Below are positions 8,936 to 17,402 of a stretch of DNA of 64,000 nt, in pieces. The notes beneath the pieces are model-generated. The model had not been told where the DNA came from. It saw only the letters and a list, made by a program, of their open reading frames with translations, and made no database searches. The stretch is taken from positions 248,001 to 312,000 of the forward strand of contig JANSYK010000003.1 in NCBI GenBank assembly GCA_024742485.1, given 5' to 3'. The DNA is from Alphaproteobacteria bacterium. GTDB taxonomy: Bacteria > Pseudomonadota > Alphaproteobacteria > Rhizobiales > Rhizobiaceae. Position 1 is the first letter of the stretch. Each line of letters opens with the position of its first letter. Both the position numbers and the translations under genes were made by a program.

Positions 8936-10120
8936 ATGTTGATCGATTTGCAGTCCGACGACGAACTGGCTTTTCTCACAGCGGTTCGGCGCGATCTGCA
9001 CGCCCACCCGGAACTGGGGTTCGAAGAGGAGCGAACAGCCAGGGTCGTTGCCGAGATTCTGGCCGATGCCGGCATTGCAGTCCATCGCGGATTGGGGAAA
9101 ACCGGCGTTGTGGGAACGCTTTCCTGCGGGACAGGCGAGGGGACGATCGCCCTGCGGGCCGATATGGACGCTTTGGCGATGCCCGAAACGGCTGACCGTC
9201 CCTACAAGTCGACGATCGACGGCAAAATGCACGCCTGTGGTCACGATGGCCACACAACAATGCTGCTCGGCGCGGCACGCCATCTTGCCAGAACACGCGA
9301 TTTTTCCGGAACCGTGCATTTCATCTTTCAACCGGCAGAAGAAGGGCGGGGTGGTGCCCGGCGCATGGTCGAGGATGGCCTGTTCGATCTGTTTCCCAGC
9401 GATGCGGTCTTCGGATTGCACAATATGCCGGGTCTGGCCGTCAATGAGATGGCGGTCGTGGCCGGTCCGCAGCTTGCCAGTTCGGATTCCTGGACCGTGA
9501 CCATGCGGGGTATCGGCACCCACGGCGCAAAGCCGCACCTTGGCCGTGATGCGGTGACGGCAAGTGGACATTTCCTCAGCGCCTTGCAAACCATCGTCGG
9601 CCGTGTCGTGGACCCGCTCCAGCCGGCCGTCGTCAGCGCCTGTTCGCTGCGGGCCGGTGATCCCGAAGCGCTCAATGTCATTCCCGACACGGTGGAGATT
9701 GGGGGAACGGCCCGGGCCTATTCGCCAGAAGTCAGAGACCAATTGGAATCGGAGATTGGTCGCCTGTGCGACGGGATTGCGCGCACCTTCGATCTGAAGG
9801 CGGACTACCGCTACATTCGCCGCATTCCGCCGGTTGTCAACCACCCGGATTCTGCGGCAGATGCATTGAGGGTTGCTCGGGATGTGTGCACTGGCAGTGT
9901 TCGCACCGATTTTGCACCGTCGACGGCGGGCGATGACTTTGCCTTTTTGAACCAGGATATTCCCGGCGCCTATGTCTGGCTCGGCAACGGGCCGGCGGTC
10001 GATGGCGCGCTGCATCACAATACTGCCTATGATTTCAACGACGATGCCATCTCGACAGGTGTCAGTTTCTGGGTTCGTCTGGTTGAACAGCAACTCGGCG
10101 GCAATGGCACAGCCACCTGA
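8936..10120 (+). CDS. M20D-family amidohydrolase (hippurate hydrolase-like)
   Basis: This 394-residue metal-dependent amidohydrolase shows the M20D signatures in order: LHAHPELGFEE near 22, ALRADMDALAMPE near 75, MHACGHDGHTTMLLGAARHLA near 100, QPAEEGRGGARRMVEDGLF near 135 and GLHNMPG near 160. Family members cleave N-acyl or N-carbamoyl amino acids or related amides in the cytoplasm. The start ATG 8936 follows AAGGGA at slightly long spacing. The gene is convergent with the nucleoside hydrolase-like gene, with only two bases between the stops, so it is not part of that operon. Confidence 0.85.
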   Translation: MLIDLQSDDELAFLTAVRRDLHAHPELGFEEERTARVVAEILADAGIAVHRGLGKTGVVGTLSCGTGEGTIALRADMDALAMPETADRPYKSTIDGKMHACGHDGHTTMLLGAARHLARTRDFSGTVHFIFQPAEEGRGGARRMVEDGLFDLFPSDAVFGLHNMPGLAVNEMAVVAGPQLASSDSWTVTMRGIGTHGAKPHLGRDAVTASGHFLSALQTIVGRVVDPLQPAVVSACSLRAGDPEALNVIPDTVEIGGTARAYSPEVRDQLESEIGRLCDGIARTFDLKADYRYIRRIPPVVNHPDSAADALRVARDVCTGSVRTDFAPSTAGDDFAFLNQDIPGAYVWLGNGPAVDGALHHNTAYDFNDDAISTGVSFWVRLVEQQLGGNGTAT

Positions 10121-10122
10121 AC

Positions 10123-11043
10123 TCAAAGATCCGCAGCGGCCTTCATTGCGTCCATTGCCATCCTCCGGATGCGTTCGGCGTCAGCGACGGTGCCAACCCT
10201 GTGAGGTCCGCCGGAACAACGATTGACGTCCGTTTGTCCGCGCATTGGCCCGTCGGACGTATCGATGCATACAGTTGCGGGTTCGAAGCCGACGGCATCG
10301 CTATCAACGATGGATGCGGCCGCCACCGGGTCGAAAATCGGTTGGGAGGGCCGGCCTTTCGATATGCTGATAGTGATGAAACCGCCAAGCAGGTCGTGCA
10401 GCAACTGTGCCTTTTCAGTGTTCAGACCACGCAGTTCATCGAGATCCGGCGGCGCCATTGTCACCTGCCGGCACAGGTCGAGGTCAACCATCCTGACCGG
10501 CACGGAGGATGCGAACACAATCGCCGCCGCCTCCGGATCGGCAAAGGCATTGAATTCGGCAGCAGCGGTGTGGTTGCCGGTCGTCGCGCTGCCGCCCATC
10601 CAGGTGATGCAGTTGATGCGGCTCGACAGATCCGGCCGTGACTGGAGGAGCATGCCAAGATTGGTAATTGGGCCGAGTGCAAGAATGTCAACGGCTGCCG
10701 GAGCGGTCTCAAGCCAGTGAGCCAATGCGGTTGTCGCCTGTGAGCGATCGGGAAGGGGCGGTGCTTCAGGCAATACCTGTCCAAGGGTCGGAAGGCCTGA
10801 CGGTCCCAAAATGTTCCGGGCCGTGACCAACGCGCCGGAGATTGGCCTTGCAGCACCGTTGTGGATGGCAAAGTCCCAGGACCAGAGCGCTGCCATGCCG
10901 GCGGCGTTGGCGTGGATGCGATCAAATGTAGAATTGCCAAAGACCAGCGAACATCCGGCAATGGCGCGACCGGACTGACGGATCATCATGATCGCCAGCA
11001 TGTCGTCGAAACCCATATCGGTATCGATCCACAGCGGTGTCAT
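10123..11043 (-). CDS. Nucleoside hydrolase-like protein (IunH family)
   Basis: This 306-residue protein carries the calcium-binding N-terminus WIDTDMGFDDMLA, against the usual DTDPGxDDA, and other IunH marks: LGPITNLG near 122, WMGGSATTGN near 150, AAEFNAFADPEAA near 163 and FDPVAAASIVDSD near 242. Family members hydrolyse N-glycosidic bonds of nucleosides to free sugar and base. The proline of the first motif is methionine here, and the catalytic C-terminal His is not obvious, as the motif reads PIFDP. It is last in the nine-gene operon, and its ATG overlaps the stop of the SMP-30 gene by four bases. Confidence 0.8.
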   Translation of the reverse strand: MTPLWIDTDMGFDDMLAIMMIRQSGRAIAGCSLVFGNSTFDRIHANAAGMAALWSWDFAIHNGAARPISGALVTARNILGPSGLPTLGQVLPEAPPLPDRSQATTALAHWLETAPAAVDILALGPITNLGMLLQSRPDLSSRINCITWMGGSATTGNHTAAAEFNAFADPEAAAIVFASSVPVRMVDLDLCRQVTMAPPDLDELRGLNTEKAQLLHDLLGGFITISISKGRPSQPIFDPVAAASIVDSDAVGFEPATVCIDTSDGPMRGQTDVNRCSGGPHRVGTVADAERIRRMAMDAMKAAADL

Positions 11044-11948
11044 GTTGGGCCGGCAAAACGGTGATCAGCCGGACCGGAATATTGCGTCTGAAGCGCCAGA
11101 ACCGCCCCTTCATGGGGATTGCGTTCGATTTCGGCGTCACTGAGCAAAAAGCGGGCCGATGTGACGTAGAGTGTGCGTCCGTCCGGTCCACCGAAGGTGC
11201 AACTGGTTGGATTGGTCACCGGCAATGCGATGACGCGGTCAATGTTTCCCTGAGGGGTGATGCGCAGCAGCTTGCTGTCTGTGAACCGCGCGTTCCACAG
11301 GCAACCATCATCATCGATGCAGGAGCCGTCGAGAAATCCATCTCCATCATGCTGGAACAGTACCGTCCGGTTGTCGACCCTGCCGCTGTCGTGGTCGTAA
11401 TCGTATCGAAACAACGTCTTGGCCAGAGAATCGCCGAAATAGAAATATTTCCCATCGGGTGACCAGGCCATCGTGTTTGAAATACCGATCGAAAAGTCGC
11501 TGAAACGCGTGCAGCCACCATCGGGATCGATGCGAAACAACGCGCCCGAGTGATCGGTCATCTCGCGTGGTGACCCATCCGGGTTGAGATTGGTCTGCAT
11601 TGAACCCACCCATAGCCGCCCCGCCGGATCACATTTGCCTTCGTTCAGCCGGTTACCGGGATGATTGTCCGGATTTGCAAACGGTGTCATCAGCCCGTCA
11701 AAATCAAGAAGGCCTATACCCTGTGCCTGCGCAACAATGGCACGGTTGCCGGTTTCGGTGATCGCGATGGCCACCGGAAAGTCATTGGTCTTCCACGCCT
11801 GGTGAACACCATTGGATGGGTCGTATCGGTGGACGGACTTGCCGGTGATGTCGACCCAGAAGAGCGCTTGCTGCTTGGCGTCCCAGATCGGGCTTTCGCC
11901 GACGCCGCTCCGGGTATCCAGAGCAATATCGATGGAGATATCGGTCAT
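11040..11948 (-). CDS. SMP-30/gluconolactonase/LRE family lactonase
   Basis: This is a 302-residue six-bladed beta-propeller. Metal-site residues are visible: Glu in GVGESPIWD (near 18), Asn in NRLNEGKCDPAGRLWVGSM, Asn in GISNTMAWSPDG and Asp in FLDGSCIDDDG. Such proteins hydrolyse aldonolactones to sugar acids. Within this operon it would open the lactone made by the SDR dehydrogenase and pass the acid to the enolase-superfamily dehydratase, which is encoded 15 bases upstream. The exact sugar is unknown. It overlaps the next gene (nucleoside hydrolase-like) by four bases. Confidence 0.9.
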   Translation of the reverse strand: MTDISIDIALDTRSGVGESPIWDAKQQALFWVDITGKSVHRYDPSNGVHQAWKTNDFPVAIAITETGNRAIVAQAQGIGLLDFDGLMTPFANPDNHPGNRLNEGKCDPAGRLWVGSMQTNLNPDGSPREMTDHSGALFRIDPDGGCTRFSDFSIGISNTMAWSPDGKYFYFGDSLAKTLFRYDYDHDSGRVDNRTVLFQHDGDGFLDGSCIDDDGCLWNARFTDSKLLRITPQGNIDRVIALPVTNPTSCTFGGPDGRTLYVTSARFLLSDAEIERNPHEGAVLALQTQYSGPADHRFAGPT

Positions 11949-11963
11949 GGAAGATGCCCGTCT

Positions 11964-13199
11964 TTATGCTGCAACCGTCGGGTCTGCCCAGCGCGTATTG
12001 GGCACCAGGGGAAACCAGTCCGGTCTGCTTGGATCACGATCATAGGGATAACTTCCCAGCTCCAGATAAAGCTCCCGGTATTGCTCCAGCTTGTCGCGAT
12101 CGAGTTTCACCCCAAGTCCCGATCCGGAGGGAACTTTGATACGTCCGTTTTCATAGGGAAGCAAACCGCCTTCGATGATGTCGTCGGTCAGGTGATGATA
12201 ATGCGCATCGGCCGCAAGCGCCAGATTGGGAACCGTGGCGCCAAGGTGAAGCATGGTCGACAATTGGATGCCAAGCTCGCCGGACGAATGCACCGCGACC
12301 CCGGTCTGGAAGGTTTCACACACGCCGGCTGCCTTCAGGCAGGGCCGGATGCCTCCCCAGAACGTCGTATCCAGCAGAATGACATCACAGGCCGGATTTT
12401 GAACATTGCTTGCAAGCTGTTCGAAATTGACGACAACGGTGTTGGTGGCAAGAGGGATATCAACCGCGTCGCGCACCTGACGCATGCCGTTGAGGCCCCA
12501 GGTCGGGTCTTCGTAATAATCATTGTTCAGATCCTCGATGGCCTTGCCGAAGCGGATCGCCTCCTGAACGGAATAGGCGGCATTCGGATCGAAACGGACG
12601 GCATCGTTTCCCACCGCCGACGCCAGTTCCCGGAACAGCGACAGCTCGTAGTCGGGTGAAAAGACGCCGCTTTTCAGCTTGTGAACCCGGAAGCCATGTT
12701 TGCGTTTCGTTTCAAGCGCGTTCGCCACCAGTTGCTCCGCGGTGCGCACCTCGCCCATGCCGGTCGTCTCATTGGGCAATCGGAAAAACAGATAACTGGC
12801 AAATTCGACCTCATCACGCAGTTTTCCGCCGAGGAGATCATACACTGGCACATCGAGGAACTGCCCGACAATGTCGAGGCAGGCAAACTCGATAGCCGCG
12901 TGTATCTGGGTACGGTTGTTGTAAAGGCTGGCGGTCGGGTTGCAGATCTTGAACCGCAGCGCTTCCAGTTCAAATGGATCGTGGCCGACCAGATAGGTTT
13001 GCAATCCGGATATCGCCGCTTCGGCGGATTCTCCGCCGCCGCCCATTTCTCCCAGTCCGGTGATGCCGAGGTCCGTTTCCACCTCGACGACCGTGCGGAC
13101 AAACCGGCCCCAATGCGCCCCATTGGCGGTGCGCAGCGGGGCGGCAAGCGGCACCGTGACGGTGGTTGCCTTGATATCGGTGATTTTCGGTCGTTTCAT
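11964..13199 (-). CDS. Glucarate dehydratase-like enolase-superfamily enzyme
   Basis: This is a 411-residue acid-sugar dehydratase of the mandelate racemase/enolase superfamily. It shows HKLKSGV (the KxK general base), RFDPNAAYS and YYEDPTWG (metal ligands), ATNTVVV, and [21 protein letters not shown], whose His pairs with an Asp, as in the glucarate dehydratase subgroup. It would convert an aldonate or aldarate to a 2-keto-3-deoxy acid. The start ATG 13199 follows GAGGACC; the tracked TTG start at 13214 lies inside that site. Its neighbours are a sugar ABC importer and a lactonase, which favours an aldonate made by oxidation of a transported sugar over glucarate itself. Confidence 0.88.
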   Translation of the reverse strand: MKRPKITDIKATTVTVPLAAPLRTANGAHWGRFVRTVVEVETDLGITGLGEMGGGGESAEAAISGLQTYLVGHDPFELEALRFKICNPTASLYNNRTQIHAAIEFACLDIVGQFLDVPVYDLLGGKLRDEVEFASYLFFRLPNETTGMGEVRTAEQLVANALETKRKHGFRVHKLKSGVFSPDYELSLFRELASAVGNDAVRFDPNAAYSVQEAIRFGKAIEDLNNDYYEDPTWGLNGMRQVRDAVDIPLATNTVVVNFEQLASNVQNPACDVILLDTTFWGGIRPCLKAAGVCETFQTGVAVHSSGELGIQLSTMLHLGATVPNLALAADAHYHHLTDDIIEGGLLPYENGRIKVPSGSGLGVKLDRDKLEQYRELYLELGSYPYDRDPSRPDWFPLVPNTRWADPTVAA

Positions 13200-13220
13200 G
13201 ACGAAGGTCCTCAAATCCGA

Positions 13221-14003
13221 TCAGCTGATCATCTTGTTTAGGTCATCGATATTCGTGTCGTCCGGGTGGATATCGGCAATTTTCTCACCGCGTGCCATCG
13301 CCACGATACGGTCCGAAATCGGATGGATATGATGCAGGTTGTGGCTGATGAAAATACAGGTCACACCCTGTTCGCTCAGCGTCCGAACATGGTCCAGCAC
13401 CTTGTTGGTTTCCTTGACGGACAGGTGATTTGTCGGTTCATCCAGGATGAGGATCTTGGACTGAAAGTGCATTGCCCTGGCAATGGCGACACCCTGGCGC
13501 TGCCCGCCTGAGAGTTCCTTGACCGGACGGTGAGGGGACTCTAGATCGAGACCGACTTCGGCGATCGAAGCAACGGCTTCGCTGGCCATCCGTTTTCTGT
13601 CGAGCCAGCCAAATCCGCGCGGACCGGCCTTGCGCAGCTCCCTGCCGATGAAAATATTGCGCAGGATCGACATTTCGGGAATCATCGCCGTGTACTGGTA
13701 GATTGTCTCGATGCCCAGTTGCATGGCCGCCCGGGGGCGGTCGATGACGACCTTTCTGCCCTCCAGGAAAATGTCGCCCTTGTCCTGCTTGTGCACGCCG
13801 GACAGCACCTTGATCAGTGTCGATTTGCCGGCACCATTGTCGCCGACAAGTCCGACCACCTCGCCGGCCCTGACATTGAAGTCGACATTGCGAAGGGCGT
13901 GAACCGAGCCATACCATTTGTGCAGGCCCACACAGCGCAGCAGATAGTCGCCGGATTGTGCGTTGGCAGATTGGCTTTGCTCGGTGGGGCCGGTCGTGCT
14001 CAT
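13221..14003 (-). CDS. Sugar ABC importer ATPase, single nucleotide-binding domain
   Basis: This 260-residue ATPase carries Walker A GDNGAGKSTLIK near 49, signature LSGGQRQGVAIARAM near 155, Walker B ILILDEPTNHLSVKET and the switch His in FISHNLHHIHP. It has one domain, as in the fructose-type FrcA group, not two as in RbsA. The tracked ORF runs 109 codons upstream inside the permease gene; ATG 14003 gives the proper N-terminus (MSTTGPTEQ). It overlaps the permease stop by four bases (ATGA), so coupled translation is likely. Confidence 0.92.
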   Translation of the reverse strand: MSTTGPTEQSQSANAQSGDYLLRCVGLHKWYGSVHALRNVDFNVRAGEVVGLVGDNGAGKSTLIKVLSGVHKQDKGDIFLEGRKVVIDRPRAAMQLGIETIYQYTAMIPEMSILRNIFIGRELRKAGPRGFGWLDRKRMASEAVASIAEVGLDLESPHRPVKELSGGQRQGVAIARAMHFQSKILILDEPTNHLSVKETNKVLDHVRTLSEQGVTCIFISHNLHHIHPISDRIVAMARGEKIADIHPDDTNIDDLNKMIS

Positions 14004-14971
14004 TGATCGTCTCCCAGTCTCATGCGTTCCGCCGTCCTTCGAATCCAGGTGTTGAGAGCCACAGAGATCACGATCATGGCGCCAACCGCGAATTTGAACC
14101 AGTTGGCATCGATCCGCGCGAGAATGATGATGTTTTCGATGAAGGCGATCAGCAATGCGCCAATGATGGCGCCCGCAACCGAACCGATGCCACCGGCGAG
14201 TGCCGCGCCGCCGATGACGGCCGCAGCAATGGCCTGCAGTTCGAACCCGGTGCCCATGGACGGCACGATGGCCTTGATCCGGAAGGCGAGAATGATACCG
14301 GCGAAACCGGCAAGGACCGAACAGATGCAAAAACAGGTCGTCTTCACCATGGTGGTGTTGATGCCCATGTCACGGGCAGCCTGGGTGTTGCCGCCGGTTG
14401 CAAAAATCCAACTGCCGAAATCGGTCTTGCGCAGCCAGACTGCAATGATCACCGCGATGCCCAAAAGGTAGAAGATAGAGGCGCGCAACAGGTCGATCCT
14501 GCCAACCAGCCAGGATGTATCCATGTCTCTTGGAAAGGCCGGTGGAAAGCCGCCCGATATGACAATGGCCAGGCTACGCACCATGAACAGGGCGCCGAGC
14601 GTGGCAATAAAGGAAGGCAGGCCGATCTTCAGTGTCATGCCGGCATTGGCCAGTCCGACAAGGAGTGCGGCCAGCAGACCTGCCGCAATTGCCAGGCTGA
14701 CGGGCACATCTTGCGCCAGCAAAAGCACCATCACCATCGGGGACAGGGCAAAGACCGATCCCACCGAAAGGTCAAATTCACCGGCGATCATCAACACGGT
14801 CACGCCGATTGCCAGCAGCGCGATTTCCGGCATCGGTTGCAATACGATCATGAAATTGTTGAGCGTAAGGAATCGGTCGGATATCAGGGAAAAGACCACA
14901 ACCATCAGGACAAGCATGGCCAGAGCGCTGACTTCCGGCCGCGTCATGAGGTTTTTCAAGACTGATCGCAT
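14000..14971 (-). CDS. Sugar ABC importer permease (RbsC/FrcC type)
   Basis: This 323-residue membrane protein has eight to ten hydrophobic segments and the ribose-type permease motif AGEFDLSVGSVFAL near residue 80. A second conserved part, GGNTQAARDMGINTTMVK near 205, is the usual cytoplasmic loop, and GGAALAGGIGSVAGAIIGALL follows near 270. I chose ATG 14971 because AAAGGACG precedes it; the tracked start lies 12 codons upstream. It forms one importer with the ATPase and binding protein on either side. Confidence 0.92.
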   Translation of the reverse strand: MRSVLKNLMTRPEVSALAMLVLMVVVFSLISDRFLTLNNFMIVLQPMPEIALLAIGVTVLMIAGEFDLSVGSVFALSPMVMVLLLAQDVPVSLAIAAGLLAALLVGLANAGMTLKIGLPSFIATLGALFMVRSLAIVISGGFPPAFPRDMDTSWLVGRIDLLRASIFYLLGIAVIIAVWLRKTDFGSWIFATGGNTQAARDMGINTTMVKTTCFCICSVLAGFAGIILAFRIKAIVPSMGTGFELQAIAAAVIGGAALAGGIGSVAGAIIGALLIAFIENIIILARIDANWFKFAVGAMIVISVALNTWIRRTAERMRLGDDQ

Positions 14972-15066
14972 GATCGTCCTTTCGGGATATTGCAGGATCT
15001 GCCGCATCCACAGGATGCATAGATGATTGGAGGGCGTTGAGCGGCTGGGGCAATCCCAACGGCCGG

Positions 15067-15096
15067 TCCGGCAGCAGTGCGAAGGCCGCTGCCGGA
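15067..15096 (-). terminator. Intercistronic hairpin after the sugar-binding protein gene
   Basis: TCCGGCAGC and GCTGCCGGA form a perfect 9-base stem with a 12-base loop, just after the stop of the binding-protein gene in the direction of transcription. There is no T run. Such hairpins often raise binding-protein mRNA over that of the membrane parts by partial termination or by blocking exonucleases. Confidence 0.5.
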
Positions 15097-15103
15097 TCGA
15101 TGC

Positions 15104-16102
15104 CTATCGCACACCCATGGCGACGAACTTGTTGACCGATTCGACATCGGCGGGTGTTATCAGCGCCTTGCCCGTATTGACGTCCCAGGCACTCAAGCCG
15201 AATTTGTTCATCAGATAGAGCTGCAGGATCGGCAGATACCCCTGCAAATAGGGCTGTTGGTCAACGGTCAGATGCACATAACCCTTGGTCATTTCATCCA
15301 TCAGGATCGGCACGAGGTCGAAGCCGCCCATCAGCACTTCACCGGGCTTTATGCCGAGATCGCGCAGGCATTCACCGGCACCTGCAAACCAGAAGCCGGC
15401 GCCGATAACGGCGGTCGTTTCAGGATGACCCTGGATATACTGGCAAATGCGGGAACCGGTGACCGACAGGTCATTGGCTGAATCGATGGTTTCGTGCGTG
15501 ACCTCCCAATCCGGATTTGCGGCATTGAGTTCATCAAGCCACTGGCGTGCACCGCCGATGCGGTCTTCAGCCCAGCTTTCACCCGGCCGCGCCAGCCCCA
15601 GCAGGACGTGCGCCGGTTTGCTCTTGTCGAATTGCTCCGAAAGCCCCTTGGCCACCTCATATCCGGCCTGATACAGATCCTGCCCGACAAATGCCTGGCG
15701 GGAATTTCCGTCCGCACCCTCGGTGTCGTCGACATTGGAAATGATCACCGGAATGCCCGCTTCCGTGGCCCGGGCGATCGCATCGTCATACAGCTCATCA
15801 TGAACAATCACGGAGACGATGCCGTCCACGTCCTGAGCAATGACGGTTTCAAGGTTCTGCAGATGCATTTGCAGATTGCCGTTTTCCTGGGTGAAGATGA
15901 GCTGGCAATCAACCTGCAGCGTTGTACAGGCGTCGTCCATTCCGCGCTTGATTGTCTGCCAGAACGTGTTGTCCACGCCGGTTTGGGTAAGATAGGTGAA
16001 CTTGTACTCCGCGTGACTTGCAGTGGATGCCAGCAATCCGGCTCCAAGAGCAAGTCCTGCAAAAGCGGGCTTGAGCCACTTTACATCTGTAATATTCGGC
16101 AT
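15104..16102 (-). CDS. Sugar ABC importer substrate-binding protein (periplasmic-binding protein 4 type)
   Basis: This 332-residue periplasmic receptor has a signal peptide (GAGLLASTASHA-EYKF) and the ribose-binding fold. The start of the mature chain (YLTQTGVDNTFWQTIKRGMDDA) and GIPVIISNVDDTEG near 120 are typical of the FrcB/RbsB group. ATG 16102 follows GGAGGAAAAT. Hairpins lie on both sides of the gene (15067-15096 and 16123-16198), which should set its expression apart from its neighbours. The ligand is probably a pentose, hexose or sugar-like compound that the SDR, epimerase, lactonase and dehydratase then process. Confidence 0.9.
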   Translation of the reverse strand: MPNITDVKWLKPAFAGLALGAGLLASTASHAEYKFTYLTQTGVDNTFWQTIKRGMDDACTTLQVDCQLIFTQENGNLQMHLQNLETVIAQDVDGIVSVIVHDELYDDAIARATEAGIPVIISNVDDTEGADGNSRQAFVGQDLYQAGYEVAKGLSEQFDKSKPAHVLLGLARPGESWAEDRIGGARQWLDELNAANPDWEVTHETIDSANDLSVTGSRICQYIQGHPETTAVIGAGFWFAGAGECLRDLGIKPGEVLMGGFDLVPILMDEMTKGYVHLTVDQQPYLQGYLPILQLYLMNKFGLSAWDVNTGKALITPADVESVNKFVAMGVR

Positions 16103-16122
16103 ATTTTCCTCCAATGTTTGGT

Positions 16123-16161
16123 GTCCAGACCGTGCGCTCGTCGCGATTAAGCGGTCTGGAC
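16123..16161 (-). repeat. Inverted repeat in the leader of the sugar-binding protein gene
   Basis: GTCCAGACCG and CGGTCTGGAC are perfect 10-base arms separated by 19 bases. The repeat lies just upstream of the ribosome site of the binding-protein gene, and next to the stronger hairpin at 16167-16198. Confidence 0.5.
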
Positions 16162-16166
16162 GCTGA

Positions 16167-16198
16167 GAGCTTCCCCGTGTGCCATCACGGGGAAGCTC
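16167..16198 (-). terminator. Strong hairpin between epimerase and sugar-binding protein genes
   Basis: GAGCTTCCCCGTG and CACGGGGAAGCTC form a perfect 13-base stem with a 6-base loop, directly after the epimerase stop in the direction of transcription. It lacks a T run, so it may act as a partial terminator or mRNA stabiliser inside the operon. Confidence 0.6.
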
Positions 16199-16213
16199 GC
16201 ACGGAATGCGTCA

Positions 16214-17392
16214 TCAGCGACGCATGGCTTCAAGAACTTCAAAACAGGCCGCCAAGGGGTGGTAATCGGTCTTGCTGGGCGGGCTTTTTTTGTCATCGTA
16301 GCGTTTGTTGTTCGCATCCAGGACCCGGTACCAGGCGCCATGTTTGTGGTCGACAAGATGCTGGTCGCTGTAGCGCCAAGCCCGGTCGTACCAGTCCCAA
16401 TAGCTGTCGTCGCCGGTCCTCAGCGCGAGTATTGCCGCGGCTGCGAAGGTTTCAGCGAGAACCCAATAATAGCGATCCGTGTCCAGGACCGTACCGGAAG
16501 GATCAAATGTGTAGTTCATGCCGCCGCCCTTCTCATCCCAGCTCTTTTCGAGCGCCGTGTCGAAAAGCAGTTTGGCCGATGTCATCATCCATGGCTCCGG
16601 CCGGTGGCGTTCAAGGATCAGCAGCAGCTTGGACCATTCGGTGAAATGTCCGGGAAGGTAACCGAACGGACGAAAAAGGTTCTTCGGATCGTCCCGATTG
16701 TAGTCCCAATCATGGGTCCAATCGGTATGATAATGTTCCCACACCAGACCATCCCCTGGCGCGGCCAGATCCACGCAGATACGTTTTGCCAGAAGATGGG
16801 CACGGTCGAGGAACCGCGTTTCACCGGTGGCTTCAAAGGCAGCCAGCATCGCTTCGCACATGTGCATATTGGCGTTTTGGCCACGATAGGGGTCTATGGC
16901 CGACCAGTCGCCAGCGGCGATTTCGTCGACATAGAGCCGGGCATCGGCATCCCAGAACCGATTTTCCAGCAGTTCGAAAACGTCGGCGGCAAGATCGGCT
17001 GCACCGTCCACACCCGCCTTGGCTGCACCCGCCGCAGCGAGAAGAACAAAGGCATGCCCGTAGCAGTGGCGCGTGCCATCCACTACGCCGTCAGCACCCA
17101 GCACCCAGGCAAAACCGCCATCGGGCTGCCGGTGCTGTTGAGTCAGAAACGTCAGCCCGTGTTCTGCGGCGGCCTTGAATTGCGGATCGCCAAGGACAAT
17201 CGAGGCCAGGGCGTAGTTGTAGATGAACCGGCAGGTGCCGACGAGGTGCTTGGTGTCGCGATCATAAACCGTTCCGTCATCAAGCATTTGATTGATGTAT
17301 CCGCCCCGTTCCGTGTCGATACAGGTGGGGTGGTAGAATTCGATGATACTGCGGATATGTGCAGTCAGAAATTCCGGATCCCGGTATGACAT
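16214..17392 (-). CDS. AGE-family epimerase/isomerase (N-acylglucosamine 2-epimerase superfamily)
   Basis: This 392-residue protein matches the alpha/alpha-barrel AGE superfamily: RHCYGHAFVLLAAAGAAKAG near 100, GQNANMHMCEAMLAAFEATGE near 165, and a C-terminal DYHPLAACFEVLEAM. Members epimerise free sugars at C2 or interconvert aldoses and ketoses (mannose isomerase, YihS). ATG 17392 follows AGGAGGATCG; the tracked start lies 18 codons upstream. It sits in the GntR operon between an SDR gene and a sugar-binding protein, so it probably turns an imported sugar into the isomer that the SDR oxidises. Confidence 0.85.
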   Translation of the reverse strand: MSYRDPEFLTAHIRSIIEFYHPTCIDTERGGYINQMLDDGTVYDRDTKHLVGTCRFIYNYALASIVLGDPQFKAAAEHGLTFLTQQHRQPDGGFAWVLGADGVVDGTRHCYGHAFVLLAAAGAAKAGVDGAADLAADVFELLENRFWDADARLYVDEIAAGDWSAIDPYRGQNANMHMCEAMLAAFEATGETRFLDRAHLLAKRICVDLAAPGDGLVWEHYHTDWTHDWDYNRDDPKNLFRPFGYLPGHFTEWSKLLLILERHRPEPWMMTSAKLLFDTALEKSWDEKGGGMNYTFDPSGTVLDTDRYYWVLAETFAAAAILALRTGDDSYWDWYDRAWRYSDQHLVDHKHGAWYRVLDANNKRYDDKKSPPSKTDYHPLAACFEVLEAMRR

Positions 17393-17402
17393 TTCGATCC
17401 TC

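Noticed and set aside
8930-10126. 398-codon ORF on the reverse strand opposite the M20 hydrolase
   Set aside because: It has no recognisable motif and is a shadow of a gene with clear M20 signatures on the forward strand. The same holds for 6793-7821 (+), 11661-12659 (+), 36075-37238 (-) and 38780-39754 (-).
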